A program made the translations under genes and the position numbers. The notes beneath the pieces are model-generated. The model did no database searches. It was not told where the DNA came from and worked only from the letters and a program-made list of their open reading frames with translations. A DNA stretch of 54,929 nt from JAGXLP01 sp964649445 (GTDB lineage Bacteria > Bipolaricaulota > Bipolaricaulia > M55B111), in contig CAZYPS010000005.1 of the NCBI GenBank assembly GCA_964649445.1, forward strand, positions 1 through 54,929. Direction: 5' to 3'. Below are positions 33,880 to 42,694 of the stretch, in pieces. How positions within the stretch are numbered: the first letter of the stretch is position 1; the number at the start of each line of letters is the position of its first letter.

Positions 33880-34782
33880 ATGAATAAAAGACGAAACAGC
33901 TTTTTAATAGCCGGTATTTTGCTACTGAGTTTCTTACTCGTCACGACTGTCGGGTTTGCCCAGGACGGAGAGGACTGTGCTAACCCGGACTCACTAACTT
34001 TCAGCGTAATTCCGACCGAAGATATCGCCCTCCACGCTGAGCGCTATCAGCCGTTACTTGATTGGATGAAGGAAAAGACCGGCAAGAGTATAGAATTCTA
34101 TGCACCGACTAGCTATAACGGCGTTATCGAAGCTATGAGGTCTGACTTCGTAGATATTGCCGGATTTGGTGCGTTTTCATATATCCTTGCCCATCAAAAG
34201 GCCGATGCTCAGGTATTTTCCATGAGGATAGACTCTCGAACTGGCGAACAAGGTTACTATTCCTATATGGTAACCAAGAGTGACTCAGGAATTGAGTCGG
34301 TCGAAGACCTGGAAGGTAAGACCTTTGCCTTTACCGATCCCGGTAGCACTTCGGGCAAACTTATTCCCAGTTATATATTCAAGAAAGAGGGCATAAATAC
34401 GGATGAATTTTTAAATCGCACGATCTTTGCAGGTGGTCACCAGTCCGCAGTTTTGGCCGTAAAAAGAGGGCAGGTTGACGCGGCTGCCGTCGCCAGTACC
34501 GTATATCAGCGGATGGCTAATAGAGAGGAAATTGATAAGGACAACGTAGTAATCTTCCGCAAATCGTCGCTGCTGCCCCTTGCTCCTCAGACTTACAGGG
34601 GAGACCTCTGTGATAGTCTAAAACAAGATATAGAGGAAGCTTACTTCACATTTGCGGAAGAGGCACCAAATGCTGACAAGCTACTTGAGCCAATGGACGC
34701 TACGAGGTTTGAGTCGGCAGAGGATTCTGACTTCGACCGAATTCGAGATATAATCGACATAATGGACGTCGAGGTCGGTTAA
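33880..34782 (+). CDS. phnD: Phosphonate/phosphite/phosphate-type periplasmic binding protein
   Basis: 300 residues, ATG after CAGGGGG. Sec signal peptide (VGFA-QDG) with no lipobox. PhnD/PtxB family with the N-terminal FSVIPTEDIALHAERYQPLLDW and the oxyanion-binding TDPGSTSGKLIPS. Two cysteines in the mature protein could form a disulphide, consistent with periplasmic location. PhnD relatives bind phosphonates, phosphite or phosphate esters; the ligand here is not readable. It heads the operon that includes HAD-IIA phosphatases and a UroD-like protein, which hints at an organophosphate ligand. Confidence 0.85.
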   Translation: MNKRRNSFLIAGILLLSFLLVTTVGFAQDGEDCANPDSLTFSVIPTEDIALHAERYQPLLDWMKEKTGKSIEFYAPTSYNGVIEAMRSDFVDIAGFGAFSYILAHQKADAQVFSMRIDSRTGEQGYYSYMVTKSDSGIESVEDLEGKTFAFTDPGSTSGKLIPSYIFKKEGINTDEFLNRTIFAGGHQSAVLAVKRGQVDAAAVASTVYQRMANREEIDKDNVVIFRKSSLLPLAPQTYRGDLCDSLKQDIEEAYFTFAEEAPNADKLLEPMDATRFESAEDSDFDRIRDIIDIMDVEVG

Positions 34783-34809
34783 ATTACCGTCTTAAATAGA
34801 CTTTCAATA

Positions 34810-34849
34810 AGGAGGCTGGGTTTTTCGCTAAACCCAGCCTCCTTTTTTT
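34810..34849 (+). terminator. Intercistronic terminator after phnD
   Basis: AGGAGGCTGGGTTT (34810-34823) pairs with AAACCCAGCCTCCT (34830-34843), followed by TTTTTT. It is strong enough to stop most transcription, so the downstream transport genes depend on read-through or their own promoter. Confidence 0.9.
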
Positions 34850-34881
34850 GGAGGGAATGAGTTGAAAGGAGTGAAACGTAA

Positions 34882-35679
34882 ATGACAGCTGTGAATAATC
34901 AGAACGAATCGGAAGCCTCCGGGGCCGTACTGGTGGTCGAGGACCTCAAAAAAACGTATGGCACGGGGGATGAGGCGCTCAAAGGGGTTTCTTTCGAGGT
35001 TGGAAGCGGTGAATTTGTTTCGATAGTCGGTCCCAGCGGAGCAGGTAAGTCGACACTGATACGGTGTATAAATCGGTTAGTGGAGCCCGACAGTGGAAAG
35101 GTTACTCTGGAAGGGGTGGACGTCACGGCGTTAGGAAAAGGGGAATTAACCCAGACCAGGAGGAATATCGGTATGATATTTCAGGAATTTAACCTGGTCG
35201 AAAGATTGAGCGTAATGGAAAACGTCCTTTCCGGACGACTGGGCTATACCAGTACTATTAATAGCTTCCTCAGAAGGTTCTCGGACGAGGACGTTTCGTT
35301 TGCCCTCAAAACTCTGGAAAGAGTAGGGTTGAAGGAATTTGCCGACAACAGGGCTGATGAGCTTAGCGGGGGCCAGCGTCAGAGAGTTGGTATAGCCAGG
35401 GCAGTGGTCCAAAGACCCCGGATAATACTGGTTGATGAGCCGACTTCCAGTCTCGATCCCGAGATATCCCGGAACGTAATGGATTTGATAGAGGAAGTCA
35501 GCCAGGAAGACAATATGCCGGTTCTAATCAACCTTCATGACGTGGATCTAGCAAAGGAATACGGGGAAAGAATAATAGGCCTGAGGGACGGTGAAAAAAT
35601 ATTTGACGATGTCCCCGGGAAGTTCGACGAAAGAGCTATGGATGTCCTGTATCGAGGAGCCTCCGAGGATGAATATTAA
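34882..35679 (+). CDS. phnC: Phosphonate-type ABC importer ATPase
   Basis: 265 residues, ATG about 10 nt after AAAGGAG. ABC ATPase with Walker A GPSGAGKST, Q-loop IFQEFN, signature LSGGQRQR, Walker B IILVDEPTSSLDPE and H-loop INLHDV. The family-typical NLVERLSVMENVLSGRLG is present. It powers the PhnD-PhnE importer. This is the only importer besides GlpSTPQUV and Dpp in the window that carries its own ATPase. Confidence 0.9.
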   Translation: MTAVNNQNESEASGAVLVVEDLKKTYGTGDEALKGVSFEVGSGEFVSIVGPSGAGKSTLIRCINRLVEPDSGKVTLEGVDVTALGKGELTQTRRNIGMIFQEFNLVERLSVMENVLSGRLGYTSTINSFLRRFSDEDVSFALKTLERVGLKEFADNRADELSGGQRQRVGIARAVVQRPRIILVDEPTSSLDPEISRNVMDLIEEVSQEDNMPVLINLHDVDLAKEYGERIIGLRDGEKIFDDVPGKFDERAMDVLYRGASEDEY

Positions 35680-35714
35680 ACCTGGACCGTATTTGGACCG
35701 GCGAGTGATAGACC

Positions 35715-36497
35715 GTGGATAACTGGGATCCCAAATCGAGAAGCGAAAAGATCAGGCAAAGAGGCCTAACTCTCGTGGCTCTGGGTTTAATTATCTGGAG
35801 TGCCCTGGCGATAGATATACAGTGGTCGACCATGGGGGGTATATCGGCGTTAGGGGATTTAATTGTTAGTTTTATTCCTCCCGATCTAAGCTACGTGCCA
35901 AATCTTCTTCAGCCCGCACTGGAAACGTTCGAGATGGCCGTAGTGGGAACCCTGGCGGCGGTGATTATGGCAGTCCCTGTGGCTCTAATTTCGGCCAAAA
36001 ATATTACGCCGAGCAAGGTTATCCTGTACCCAATTGGTCGGGCTATCATAGTGGTGAGCCGATCGGTTCACGAGATAATATGGGCTCTTATTTTCGTCGC
36101 TGCCCTGGGACTGGGACCTTTCGCCGGTACCTTGGCCCTTGGATTTAGGTCGATCGGTTTTCTCAGTAAGTTGCTAGCCGAAGAGATAGAGGGGATTGAT
36201 GAAGGGCAAATCGAAGCGATGAAAGCTTGTGGGGCCAACCGGGCGCAGATTATTCTGTTCGCGGTACTACCCCAGATCAAACCGCGTCTCATTGGGCTTA
36301 CGATCTATCGCTGGGATATTAATTTTCGAATGTCCACGGTTTTAGGAATTGTTGGGGCGGGCGGAATTGGTTACGAAATCCAGTCGGCTATGCAGCGGTT
36401 TCAGTACAACCAAGCTTCTTCAGTTATCCTGGTAATTCTAGTTATGGTCGCCATAGGTGAAGTCGTTTCAGCTCGGTTGAGGGAGCAAGTAACATGA
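35715..36497 (+). CDS. phnE: Phosphonate-type ABC permease PhnE (first)
   Basis: 260 residues, GTG start with a weak SD. Six membrane segments. The PhnE signatures SRSVHEIIWALIFVAALGLGP and EEIEGIDEGQIEAMKACGAN are followed by FRMSTVLGIVGAGGIGYEIQ. It is one of two PhnE-like permeases, which presumably form a heterodimer. The stop overlaps the second phnE start. Confidence 0.88.
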   Translation: MDNWDPKSRSEKIRQRGLTLVALGLIIWSALAIDIQWSTMGGISALGDLIVSFIPPDLSYVPNLLQPALETFEMAVVGTLAAVIMAVPVALISAKNITPSKVILYPIGRAIIVVSRSVHEIIWALIFVAALGLGPFAGTLALGFRSIGFLSKLLAEEIEGIDEGQIEAMKACGANRAQIILFAVLPQIKPRLIGLTIYRWDINFRMSTVLGIVGAGGIGYEIQSAMQRFQYNQASSVILVILVMVAIGEVVSARLREQVT

Positions 36498-37309
36498 ATA
36501 AAGAAAACGAAAGAGATACCGAAAAAGAGTGGAGTCCGCGCTCGACCAGAAAGTCGCTTAAAAAGTACCTGGGATATTTTCTCATAGCTTCTGTTCTGAT
36601 TGGTATGATGTATTCGCTGGGGTTTAACTTTCTCAAGTTGGTTAATATATATAACCCTTTGTTCGATCTTTTCGGGAGGATGTTGCCGCCGGATATTGGT
36701 TACATACCCTCGAACCTGATCAAACCGACACTTGAGACATTCTACATGTCAATCCTCGGTACGGTTCTTGGGGTATTGATCTCGATACCGGTTGCCTGGT
36801 TTGCAGCTAGAAACGTTACTCCGATACCCTGGCTCACGTATCCGATAGGACGATTTCTGATCACTTTTACCCGATCTCTCCATTCTTTGATATGGGGTAT
36901 GATTTTTGTTGCGGCGGTCGGATTCGGTCCGTTGCCCGGCGTTCTGGCTTTGGGAATCCGAGGTATAGGTTTTGTGGGCAAGCTCCTTGCGGAGGAAATC
37001 GAAGATATTGATGAAGGTCAGGTAGAGGCGATCAAAGCTGCAGGAGGGAATAGTTTTCAGGTTCTCCTTTTTGGAGTAGTCCCGCAGGTAATACCTGAAT
37101 TTGTGGGCATAAGCGTCTATAGATGGGATATCTGCGTTAGGGCCTCTGCCATACTGGGATTCGTTGGAGCTGGAGGTCTGGGGTTCGAATTACAGCAAAC
37201 TATGAACCTATTCCAGTACCAGCGGGCTCTTGCGATCATACTTATCGTCATCGTCCTGGTGACAATTAGTGAGTCTATTTCGGCAGTTCTGAGAAACAGG
37301 GTCACTTGA
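36494..37309 (+). CDS. phnE: Phosphonate-type ABC permease PhnE (second)
   Basis: 271 residues, ATG overlapping the first phnE stop. Very similar in design to its neighbour: TRSLHSLIWGMIFVAAVGFG, EEIEDIDEGQVEAIKAAGGN and VRASAILGFVGAGGLGFELQ. The pair arose by duplication. The N-terminus carries an extra charged cytoplasmic stretch. Confidence 0.88.
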   Translation: MNKENERDTEKEWSPRSTRKSLKKYLGYFLIASVLIGMMYSLGFNFLKLVNIYNPLFDLFGRMLPPDIGYIPSNLIKPTLETFYMSILGTVLGVLISIPVAWFAARNVTPIPWLTYPIGRFLITFTRSLHSLIWGMIFVAAVGFGPLPGVLALGIRGIGFVGKLLAEEIEDIDEGQVEAIKAAGGNSFQVLLFGVVPQVIPEFVGISVYRWDICVRASAILGFVGAGGLGFELQQTMNLFQYQRALAIILIVIVLVTISESISAVLRNRVT

Positions 37310-37347
37310 AAAGGTTTAAGGAAAATAGAAGTCTCTAAAGGTTAAAT

Positions 37348-38232
37348 ATGAGTCAACTGATTTATCCCGAAAGGAAAGCGAAAGAAAAACTTGGCGAACT
37401 ACTGTCCGGAGGCGTCGTCCACCCGTTGCACAAGAAGGGCTTCCTGATTGATATCGACGGAGTAGTCTGCCGTGGAATGGAACTAATTAAAGGTGCGGAC
37501 GAAGTAATCAGAAAGTTGAGGGAAAACGAGAAAAGGACGGTATTTGTTTCCAACAATTCGACGAAGTCCCCTCGACTGTATAAGGGGAAGATGTCGGAGC
37601 TTGGGATAGAAGTTGAGGAAAAAGATCTGGTTCTGGCCACTGTTGTTGCGGCCGACCATATCAGGGAGAAAACCCCGAATGCCAGTGTGTACGTGGTCGG
37701 GGATAAAGGGCTTGGGGAGACAATGGAAGAATACGGGCTGGAAACCACGGAAGTGCCCGGGGAGTCGGATTACGTGGTTGTCGGAAATCCGTTTAGGCGA
37801 GACGGAAGACTAAGAGACGGTAACGACGGTAAAATAACAGGGGCAGTAAGGGCTATACTGGAGAACGACGCGAAGTTTATTGCCGTCAACGTCGATACGA
37901 TATTTCCCACAGAAAATGGACCCGTTCCCGCTACAGGGGCTATCGTTAAGGCAATTGCTCATTCGACCGGTCATTCGCCCGATATAGTTGCCGGTAAACC
38001 GGAGAAGCCCATGATTTCGCTGGCCCTGGAAAGGTTAAACCTAAAGCCGGAAGAGTGCGTTCTGATAGGGGATTCCCGGGTAGATATGGTGGCAGCCCAG
38101 GAGTATGGGTTAACGTCGGTTTTTGTAAGGACGGGCTCTGCTGAGGAACGGGACCTCGAAGAGGAAGGCGTCTTTCCCGACTTTGCTTTGGATTCGATCA
38201 GGGATCTACTCGTGGTTGAAAATTCCAGTTGA
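37348..38232 (+). CDS. HAD-IIA family phosphatase (NagD / G3P or phosphoglycolate phosphatase type), copy 1
   Basis: 294 residues. Motif I is FLIDIDGVVCRG, motif II region VFVSNNSTKSP, the C2 cap is in the middle, motif III is AGKPEKPM and motif IV IGDSRVDMVAA. An N-terminal extension of about 30 residues precedes motif I. HAD-IIA enzymes dephosphorylate small sugar or glycerol phosphates. It lies 38 bp after the second phnE and probably acts on what the PhnDCE importer brings in. Confidence 0.85.
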   Translation: MSQLIYPERKAKEKLGELLSGGVVHPLHKKGFLIDIDGVVCRGMELIKGADEVIRKLRENEKRTVFVSNNSTKSPRLYKGKMSELGIEVEEKDLVLATVVAADHIREKTPNASVYVVGDKGLGETMEEYGLETTEVPGESDYVVVGNPFRRDGRLRDGNDGKITGAVRAILENDAKFIAVNVDTIFPTENGPVPATGAIVKAIAHSTGHSPDIVAGKPEKPMISLALERLNLKPEECVLIGDSRVDMVAAQEYGLTSVFVRTGSAEERDLEEEGVFPDFALDSIRDLLVVENSS

Positions 38233-38327
38233 TCGAAAGTTGTAGGGAGGTATGAGTTAGGCCACGTAGCCTGGAGCCCTGGAGGCTGTCCAGTGGGGAT
38301 TTTGGCTTAAATTTTAGACAAAAACAA

Positions 38328-39413
38328 ATGCAAATTAACTCAAAAACAGTAGGATACTTCGTTCAAAATAGGAAAAGATGGGATGATGCGTATTTTGGTA
38401 GAGGTAATGTAGAAGGAACGCCGGCGTACGCTCAGCTCCACGAATACGCGATGGTCCAATCGCCACTGAGCGGTGAGGAGTTTTACACGGACGGGGAGGA
38501 ACTGGTTAATTGGGAAGCCAGAACTGCTCACGAACTTCGCCTCGATATACCCGATATTACGTTCGATTGCTATAATATCGAAGTCGAAGCCCTGGGGGGT
38601 GAGGTTAGATATTTTGACGATAAAGCCCCAGGGTTGATAGACCCTCCAGTGGAAAATAAGAGTGAATTACTCCGCCTTGATCCTCCCGACCCATACAGGG
38701 ATGGAAGGATGCCTTTTGTCTTTGAAATAGTTGAGGAGTACGAGAATTTGTTCGGCTGTTTCCCGAGATTAAACGTTACTGCCCCGTTTACCCTGGCGGC
38801 GAAACTGCGAGGGGTCCAGAACTTTTTGATGGACATAGTGCGGGATAGTAGTTTCGTTAAAGACTTATTGAGCTTTGTAACCGAGGAAGTGCTTGAGCCG
38901 TATATTAATGCCATTAAAGCGGTCAGAAGCTACGAAGGAGAAGTAATTGCCGCTGATGCCATCGCTTCCCCACCGAACCTGGACCTGGATTTATTGGAAG
39001 AGCTGGCCCTACAACCTCTTTTACAACTAAAGAAGTCCTGCGGGGAAGACGTAGTTATCCTGAACTGGTGGGGGGAAAGCCATGTCAAAGATCCCAATAG
39101 GTTGATGGAATTAAAAACCCGTGCCAGTTCCGGAAAGGTGTTAGAGGGCCAGGACCCCGATGTTAACGAACTCGGTCCTGAAAGATACCGGGATTTCGCC
39201 TTATCACGTGATACGTCCCTTATACTGGGAGTTGGGACGGATATGATGATGATGGGAGATCCGACTTCAGTAAAAGAAAGAGTGAAAAGATATTTAAAGG
39301 TCGGAGAAGATATGAAAGGTAGGTTCTTGCTTTATTTTACGAACCTCGTCGGAGATACGCCCCTGGAAAATATTCAAGCTGCCATGGGAGTTTTGAAGGA
39401 ATCTGGCAATTGA
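38328..39413 (+). CDS. UroD/MtaA-superfamily protein with altered metal site
   Basis: 361 residues from ATG 38328; no clear SD, and two small GC-rich hairpins lie just upstream (38259-38294). The fold pattern follows uroporphyrinogen decarboxylase and corrinoid methyltransferases: FPRLNVTAPFTLAA, VLEGQDPDVNELGPERY (GNLDP-like) and the end GDTPLENIQAAMGVL. The Zn ligands of MtaA-type enzymes (HxC and a later Cys) are not conserved: the matching loops read ILNWWGESH and YFTNLVGD. Heme synthesis is unlikely in this context. It may be a methyltransferase-like enzyme or lyase on an imported organophosphate; function unknown. Confidence 0.7.
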   Translation: MQINSKTVGYFVQNRKRWDDAYFGRGNVEGTPAYAQLHEYAMVQSPLSGEEFYTDGEELVNWEARTAHELRLDIPDITFDCYNIEVEALGGEVRYFDDKAPGLIDPPVENKSELLRLDPPDPYRDGRMPFVFEIVEEYENLFGCFPRLNVTAPFTLAAKLRGVQNFLMDIVRDSSFVKDLLSFVTEEVLEPYINAIKAVRSYEGEVIAADAIASPPNLDLDLLEELALQPLLQLKKSCGEDVVILNWWGESHVKDPNRLMELKTRASSGKVLEGQDPDVNELGPERYRDFALSRDTSLILGVGTDMMMMGDPTSVKERVKRYLKVGEDMKGRFLLYFTNLVGDTPLENIQAAMGVLKESGN

Positions 39414-39468
39414 GCCCAAGGTTGGTAGAATTTCACATTTTTTCCTGCTGGACGTGAAGGAGGCACAA

Positions 39469-40257
39469 ATGATTAAAGGGTTTATATTCGATTTGGATGG
39501 GACTGTCTACTTGAGTGACAAACTTATTCCGGGTGTAGAAGAGTTAGTGAATGGGTTAAAGAAAAATGATTACAGAATGGTCTACCTTTCTAACAAACCC
39601 TTACAGAGAAGATCCACTTACGCGAAAAAGTTAACGGAACTTGGAATTACTACCCCTGAGGATCAGGTGGTAAACTCTTCTTACGTCATGGCTAACCATA
39701 TTTCAAAAGTTGCTCCCGGGGCGAGTGTTTACGTGATAGGGGAAAAGCCGTTAATTGACGAACTGGAAGAGGCTGGATTAAGGATAACAGAGGATCCCGA
39801 GCAAATAGATTATGTCGTAGCAAGTTTCGATCGGGATTTTCACTATGACAAGCTCCAGATAGCTTACGAAGCCATCAAGCACGGGGCGAATTTTGTCGCA
39901 ACAAACCCGGATCGCACCTGTCCGGTTGAGGGAGGAGAGGTACCTGACGCGGCAGGGATGATTGGAGCAATCGAAGGAGTAACTGGAAAACAGGTAGAGA
40001 AAATTGCCGGAAAGCCCTCCGAGTTAATGGTGGAGGCGGCACTTGATAGGCTGGAAATTAAACCCGAAGAGTGTCTTTTAGTGGGGGACAGATTGGAAAC
40101 CGATATTAAGATGGGAAATAACAGTGGAATAAGCACGGCTTTAGTCCTATCCGGGGTAACTGATCTTGAGGATCTGGAAAAGTCCTCCGTTAAACCGACG
40201 TATGTATTGGAAGATTTATCCCAGTTGCCGGAGAAAGTGGAGCTGGTTGATATTTAG
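39469..40257 (+). CDS. HAD-IIA family phosphatase, copy 2
   Basis: 262 residues. The ATG at 39469 is chosen because AGGAGG (39459-39464) lies 4 nt ahead; a GTG 15 bp earlier precedes that SD. Motif I is FIFDLDGTVYLS, then VYLSNKPLQRR, AGKPSELMVEA and VGDRLETDIKMG. It is clearly a paralogue of the HAD protein at 37348, but without the N-terminal extension. The two flank the UroD-like gene in one operon, which suggests they act on successive or alternative phosphate esters. Confidence 0.85.
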   Translation: MIKGFIFDLDGTVYLSDKLIPGVEELVNGLKKNDYRMVYLSNKPLQRRSTYAKKLTELGITTPEDQVVNSSYVMANHISKVAPGASVYVIGEKPLIDELEEAGLRITEDPEQIDYVVASFDRDFHYDKLQIAYEAIKHGANFVATNPDRTCPVEGGEVPDAAGMIGAIEGVTGKQVEKIAGKPSELMVEAALDRLEIKPEECLLVGDRLETDIKMGNNSGISTALVLSGVTDLEDLEKSSVKPTYVLEDLSQLPEKVELVDI

Positions 40258-40564
40258 CAACGATGATATTTTCTTTTTATGAGTCCGATTGAATACCTTG
40301 CCTTGCTAGTAAGGTTTATTGCTTGTGATATTAACTAACTTTTCCCTTCAGTCAATTTCCCGCCCGCCCGGGCGGAGCTTGTAGAAAACCTCTTTACAAT
40401 TAACGGCTGCATACTTCAAAAACGCGAGACCCGGCAGACAATCGAGCCCACCTCTGAGCTTTGCGCCGGATAAGAAATATCATCTCACATAACAACCAGC
40501 AGTTCTTAAGAGATGTATCCTCGATTGACTACTGGTAGTTGGTAAAATGACGTGAAGATGTACC
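40258..40564. other. Convergent intergenic region
   Basis: 307 bp between the HAD gene (plus) and PiT gene (minus). It contains a 12-nt palindrome CCGCCCGGGCGG (40364-40375) but no clear stem plus T-run for either strand. No gene is visible. Confidence 0.45.
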
Positions 40565-41509
40565 CTAGATCGCCATATCGAGACCTTTATAAAGCAAGAA
40601 TGCGAAAAGAGCAGCTGCCGTAGGAGTAGCCACCCAGCCAATAACGATTTCGATTATCTTTCTAAAACTTACCGTGCTTGTACCTTTCACGAGTCCGACG
40701 CCGATTATTGCTCCTACTATGGCCTGAGAGGTGGAGACTGGGATACCAATTATGGAGAAAAAATGGACTGCAACAGCTGCAGCTGTCTGTGCTGCTACGG
40801 CAGAAAGGGGGCCGAGAGTAGTTATCCCTTTACCAACCGTTTCCGTGACCCGTCGTCCGTAAGTAAGCACACCAATAGAAAGAGAAATTCCACCCAGTAA
40901 GGCCAGCCAAGTCTGGTTTATTCCCAGTACAGTTAGGGGACCGACGGAGTTTCCAACGTCATTCGATCCGAGAGAAAACGCCACGTATGCTCCCGAAAGA
41001 ATTACCATATAGCTGAGTAGTTTGTCCCAGAAGGTCACCATTTTTACCCGTTTAAGGAAGAATGAAAGTATGTGGTAAAGAGTAAAACTCATAATTGCCG
41101 TGAGCGGGGGAGATATTACCCAGACTTCCCCTATGGTAATGACCTTAGAGAAATTTACGGCGTTTCCCATAGAAAGACCTGCACCTACTACCCCGCCCAC
41201 TATAGCCTGAGAGGTAGAGACGGGAACTTTGAAGAACGTTGCAAAAGTAACAAAGACGCCGGCGGAAAGCATGGCGGTGAGAACGCCCGTCATGTTGAGC
41301 GGGTTAGGAACTACCCCTTCCCCGATCGTTTTCATTACGTTATGGCTCTGAAGGAGAGCTCCCAGTACTACAAAGATCGCCACGACATAGACCATCTTGC
41401 GGTAAGAAATAAGGCCGGAGCCTACCGGGGTTCCGATACAATTGGCGGTGTCATTGGCTCCAATGTTCCATCCTACGTAAAAGCCCGCGACGATCAATAA
41501 AACTATCAT
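40565..41509 (-). CDS. pit: PiT-family inorganic phosphate transporter
   Basis: 314 residues, about ten membrane segments. The two inverted repeats carry the family signatures GANDTANCIGTPVGSG and SLGSNDVGNSVGPL, each followed by a VSTSQAIVGA motif. PiT proteins import phosphate with protons or sodium. It is short for the family (bacterial PiTs are often 330 to 500 residues), with a reduced central loop. It follows the DUF47 gene by 30 bp in one operon. Confidence 0.9.
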   Translation of the reverse strand: MIVLLIVAGFYVGWNIGANDTANCIGTPVGSGLISYRKMVYVVAIFVVLGALLQSHNVMKTIGEGVVPNPLNMTGVLTAMLSAGVFVTFATFFKVPVSTSQAIVGGVVGAGLSMGNAVNFSKVITIGEVWVISPPLTAIMSFTLYHILSFFLKRVKMVTFWDKLLSYMVILSGAYVAFSLGSNDVGNSVGPLTVLGINQTWLALLGGISLSIGVLTYGRRVTETVGKGITTLGPLSAVAAQTAAAVAVHFFSIIGIPVSTSQAIVGAIIGVGLVKGTSTVSFRKIIEIVIGWVATPTAAALFAFLLYKGLDMAI

Positions 41510-41539
41510 TCCTAATAATCAGGGGCCTGGAACATTGTG

Positions 41540-42247
41540 TTATCGGTTCGTCATAATCCTTATGAAGTTCGCGGCATTTTCAATATGATCCAGAATATTG
41601 TTGGCCTTGAGGGCAACCTGGATTAAGTGATACTTTTCTATTCCTTCCATGTTTTCGGAATTATAAATGGATTTTATCGCTTTTCTCGTTGTCTTATCGG
41701 CGCTGTGTTCCAGGTTGTTTATCTCTTCGATGGATTCTCGGACTTGGTCCAGTTTGCCCTCACCATCGCTGGTACCTTTTATAACCGCCCCGGCATTTAT
41801 GACCAGCTTGCTGTATTCTGAGACTGACTTTTCAAGAATATCGGCCAGACTATTCAGAGAATCCTTGTACTGATCAGGCAATTTATCCGTGAGATTTAAC
41901 AAAGGTAGTAATTCGGCAACATCCTGAGAGTTGTCGGCTATTTCATCCTGGTGCCATAGTAACGATAGCAGGTCCGATCTGGCAACGGGCATTAAAAGAT
42001 CGCTTCGAGGTAACTCCTTCCGAATTTCCTGTTTTTCCTGATCGGCTTCGAATTCGTAATTTGACACCATTTCTCCCTGTATTTCTTTTCCCTGAGTGTA
42101 ATCATGTAATTCTTCTACTAAAGCTTCGACGGTTGCCTCTACTTTTTCGGCGTGTTTAGATAACTGTTCAAATGGCGAAGTCTCAGTTAGATATCCGGCG
42201 AAGGAACGTTTGAAATTTTTAATCTTCTTAAAACTGAAAAACGACAT
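41540..42247 (-). CDS. DUF47 / PhoU-like partner of PiT
   Basis: 235 residues, ATG with GGAGGG upstream. All-helical PhoU-like protein of the DUF47 (TIGR00153) type, with acidic motifs characteristic of metal-binding PhoU folds (EADQEKQEIRKELPRSDL, LWHQDEIADNSQDVAELL, NNLEHSADKTTRKAI). Such proteins are regularly encoded beside PiT and are thought to gate or regulate it. First gene of the minus-strand operon. Confidence 0.86.
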   Translation of the reverse strand: MSFFSFKKIKNFKRSFAGYLTETSPFEQLSKHAEKVEATVEALVEELHDYTQGKEIQGEMVSNYEFEADQEKQEIRKELPRSDLLMPVARSDLLSLLWHQDEIADNSQDVAELLPLLNLTDKLPDQYKDSLNSLADILEKSVSEYSKLVINAGAVIKGTSDGEGKLDQVRESIEEINNLEHSADKTTRKAIKSIYNSENMEGIEKYHLIQVALKANNILDHIENAANFIRIMTNR

Positions 42248-42694
42248 TCTAACCCTCCAAATTTGCTACCGATAACCTTTAAATATTTTCATGCATATAA
42301 ATATATAGTTTAATTACCTTTATAAGGCTAGTATAATTAAGCAAATTGTTCAAGTGACAAATGACCAAGATGTTTTGTTAGCTTTGGGTTTTTTATTATT
42401 TTATACTGGACTTTTTGTTTTTCAGGCTCCTATTTAAAGTTTCCGGGCTTTACATCAATTGACCGAGGTTAACTTCGAAAATCGCCCGGCGAAAATTGTT
42501 TTAAACTCATGAACCCGGCTCAGGGGATGAGGCTTGCAAAAATCAATTTTCCCGGTTTGGTTTGAACTTTTACTCAAGAGGACCGGTTGATAATTAAACC
42601 AACCGGCTTATTCCCTCGTAGGGCTCGATCTGGAGTATTTCTGCTAGCTTTGGTAATTTAAATCAGCAATGAAGAAGAGGATTGTGGGATCGAG
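42248..42694. other. Divergent regulatory region between PiT/DUF47 and ugpQ
   Basis: 447 bp with no gene. Two CGAAAAT elements (42476-42482 and 42490-42496, 14 bp apart) are the complement of the ATTTTCG motif seen ahead of the glp operons. A short hairpin, CCGGTTG (42583-42589) with CAACCGG (42600-42606), lies closer to ugpQ. Confidence 0.45.
42476..42496 (-). promoter_or_regulatory. Candidate GlpR operator pair upstream of ugpQ
   Basis: CGAAAAT at 42476-42482 and 42490-42496, about 200 bp ahead of ugpQ; same heptamer, opposite orientation, as upstream of glpA and glpS. Confidence 0.4.

Noticed and set aside
36494..37309. Second phnE as an unneeded duplicate or pseudogene
   Set aside because: It is intact, overlaps the first phnE for coupled translation, and paired PhnE permeases are a known arrangement.
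38244..38300. Riboswitch (for example cobalamin) ahead of the UroD-like gene
   Set aside because: Two small GC-rich hairpins exist, but no B12-box or other known conserved core is visible.
40364..40375. CCGCCCGGGCGG palindrome as a terminator for the convergent genes
   Set aside because: No loop and no T-run on either side; too short to call.
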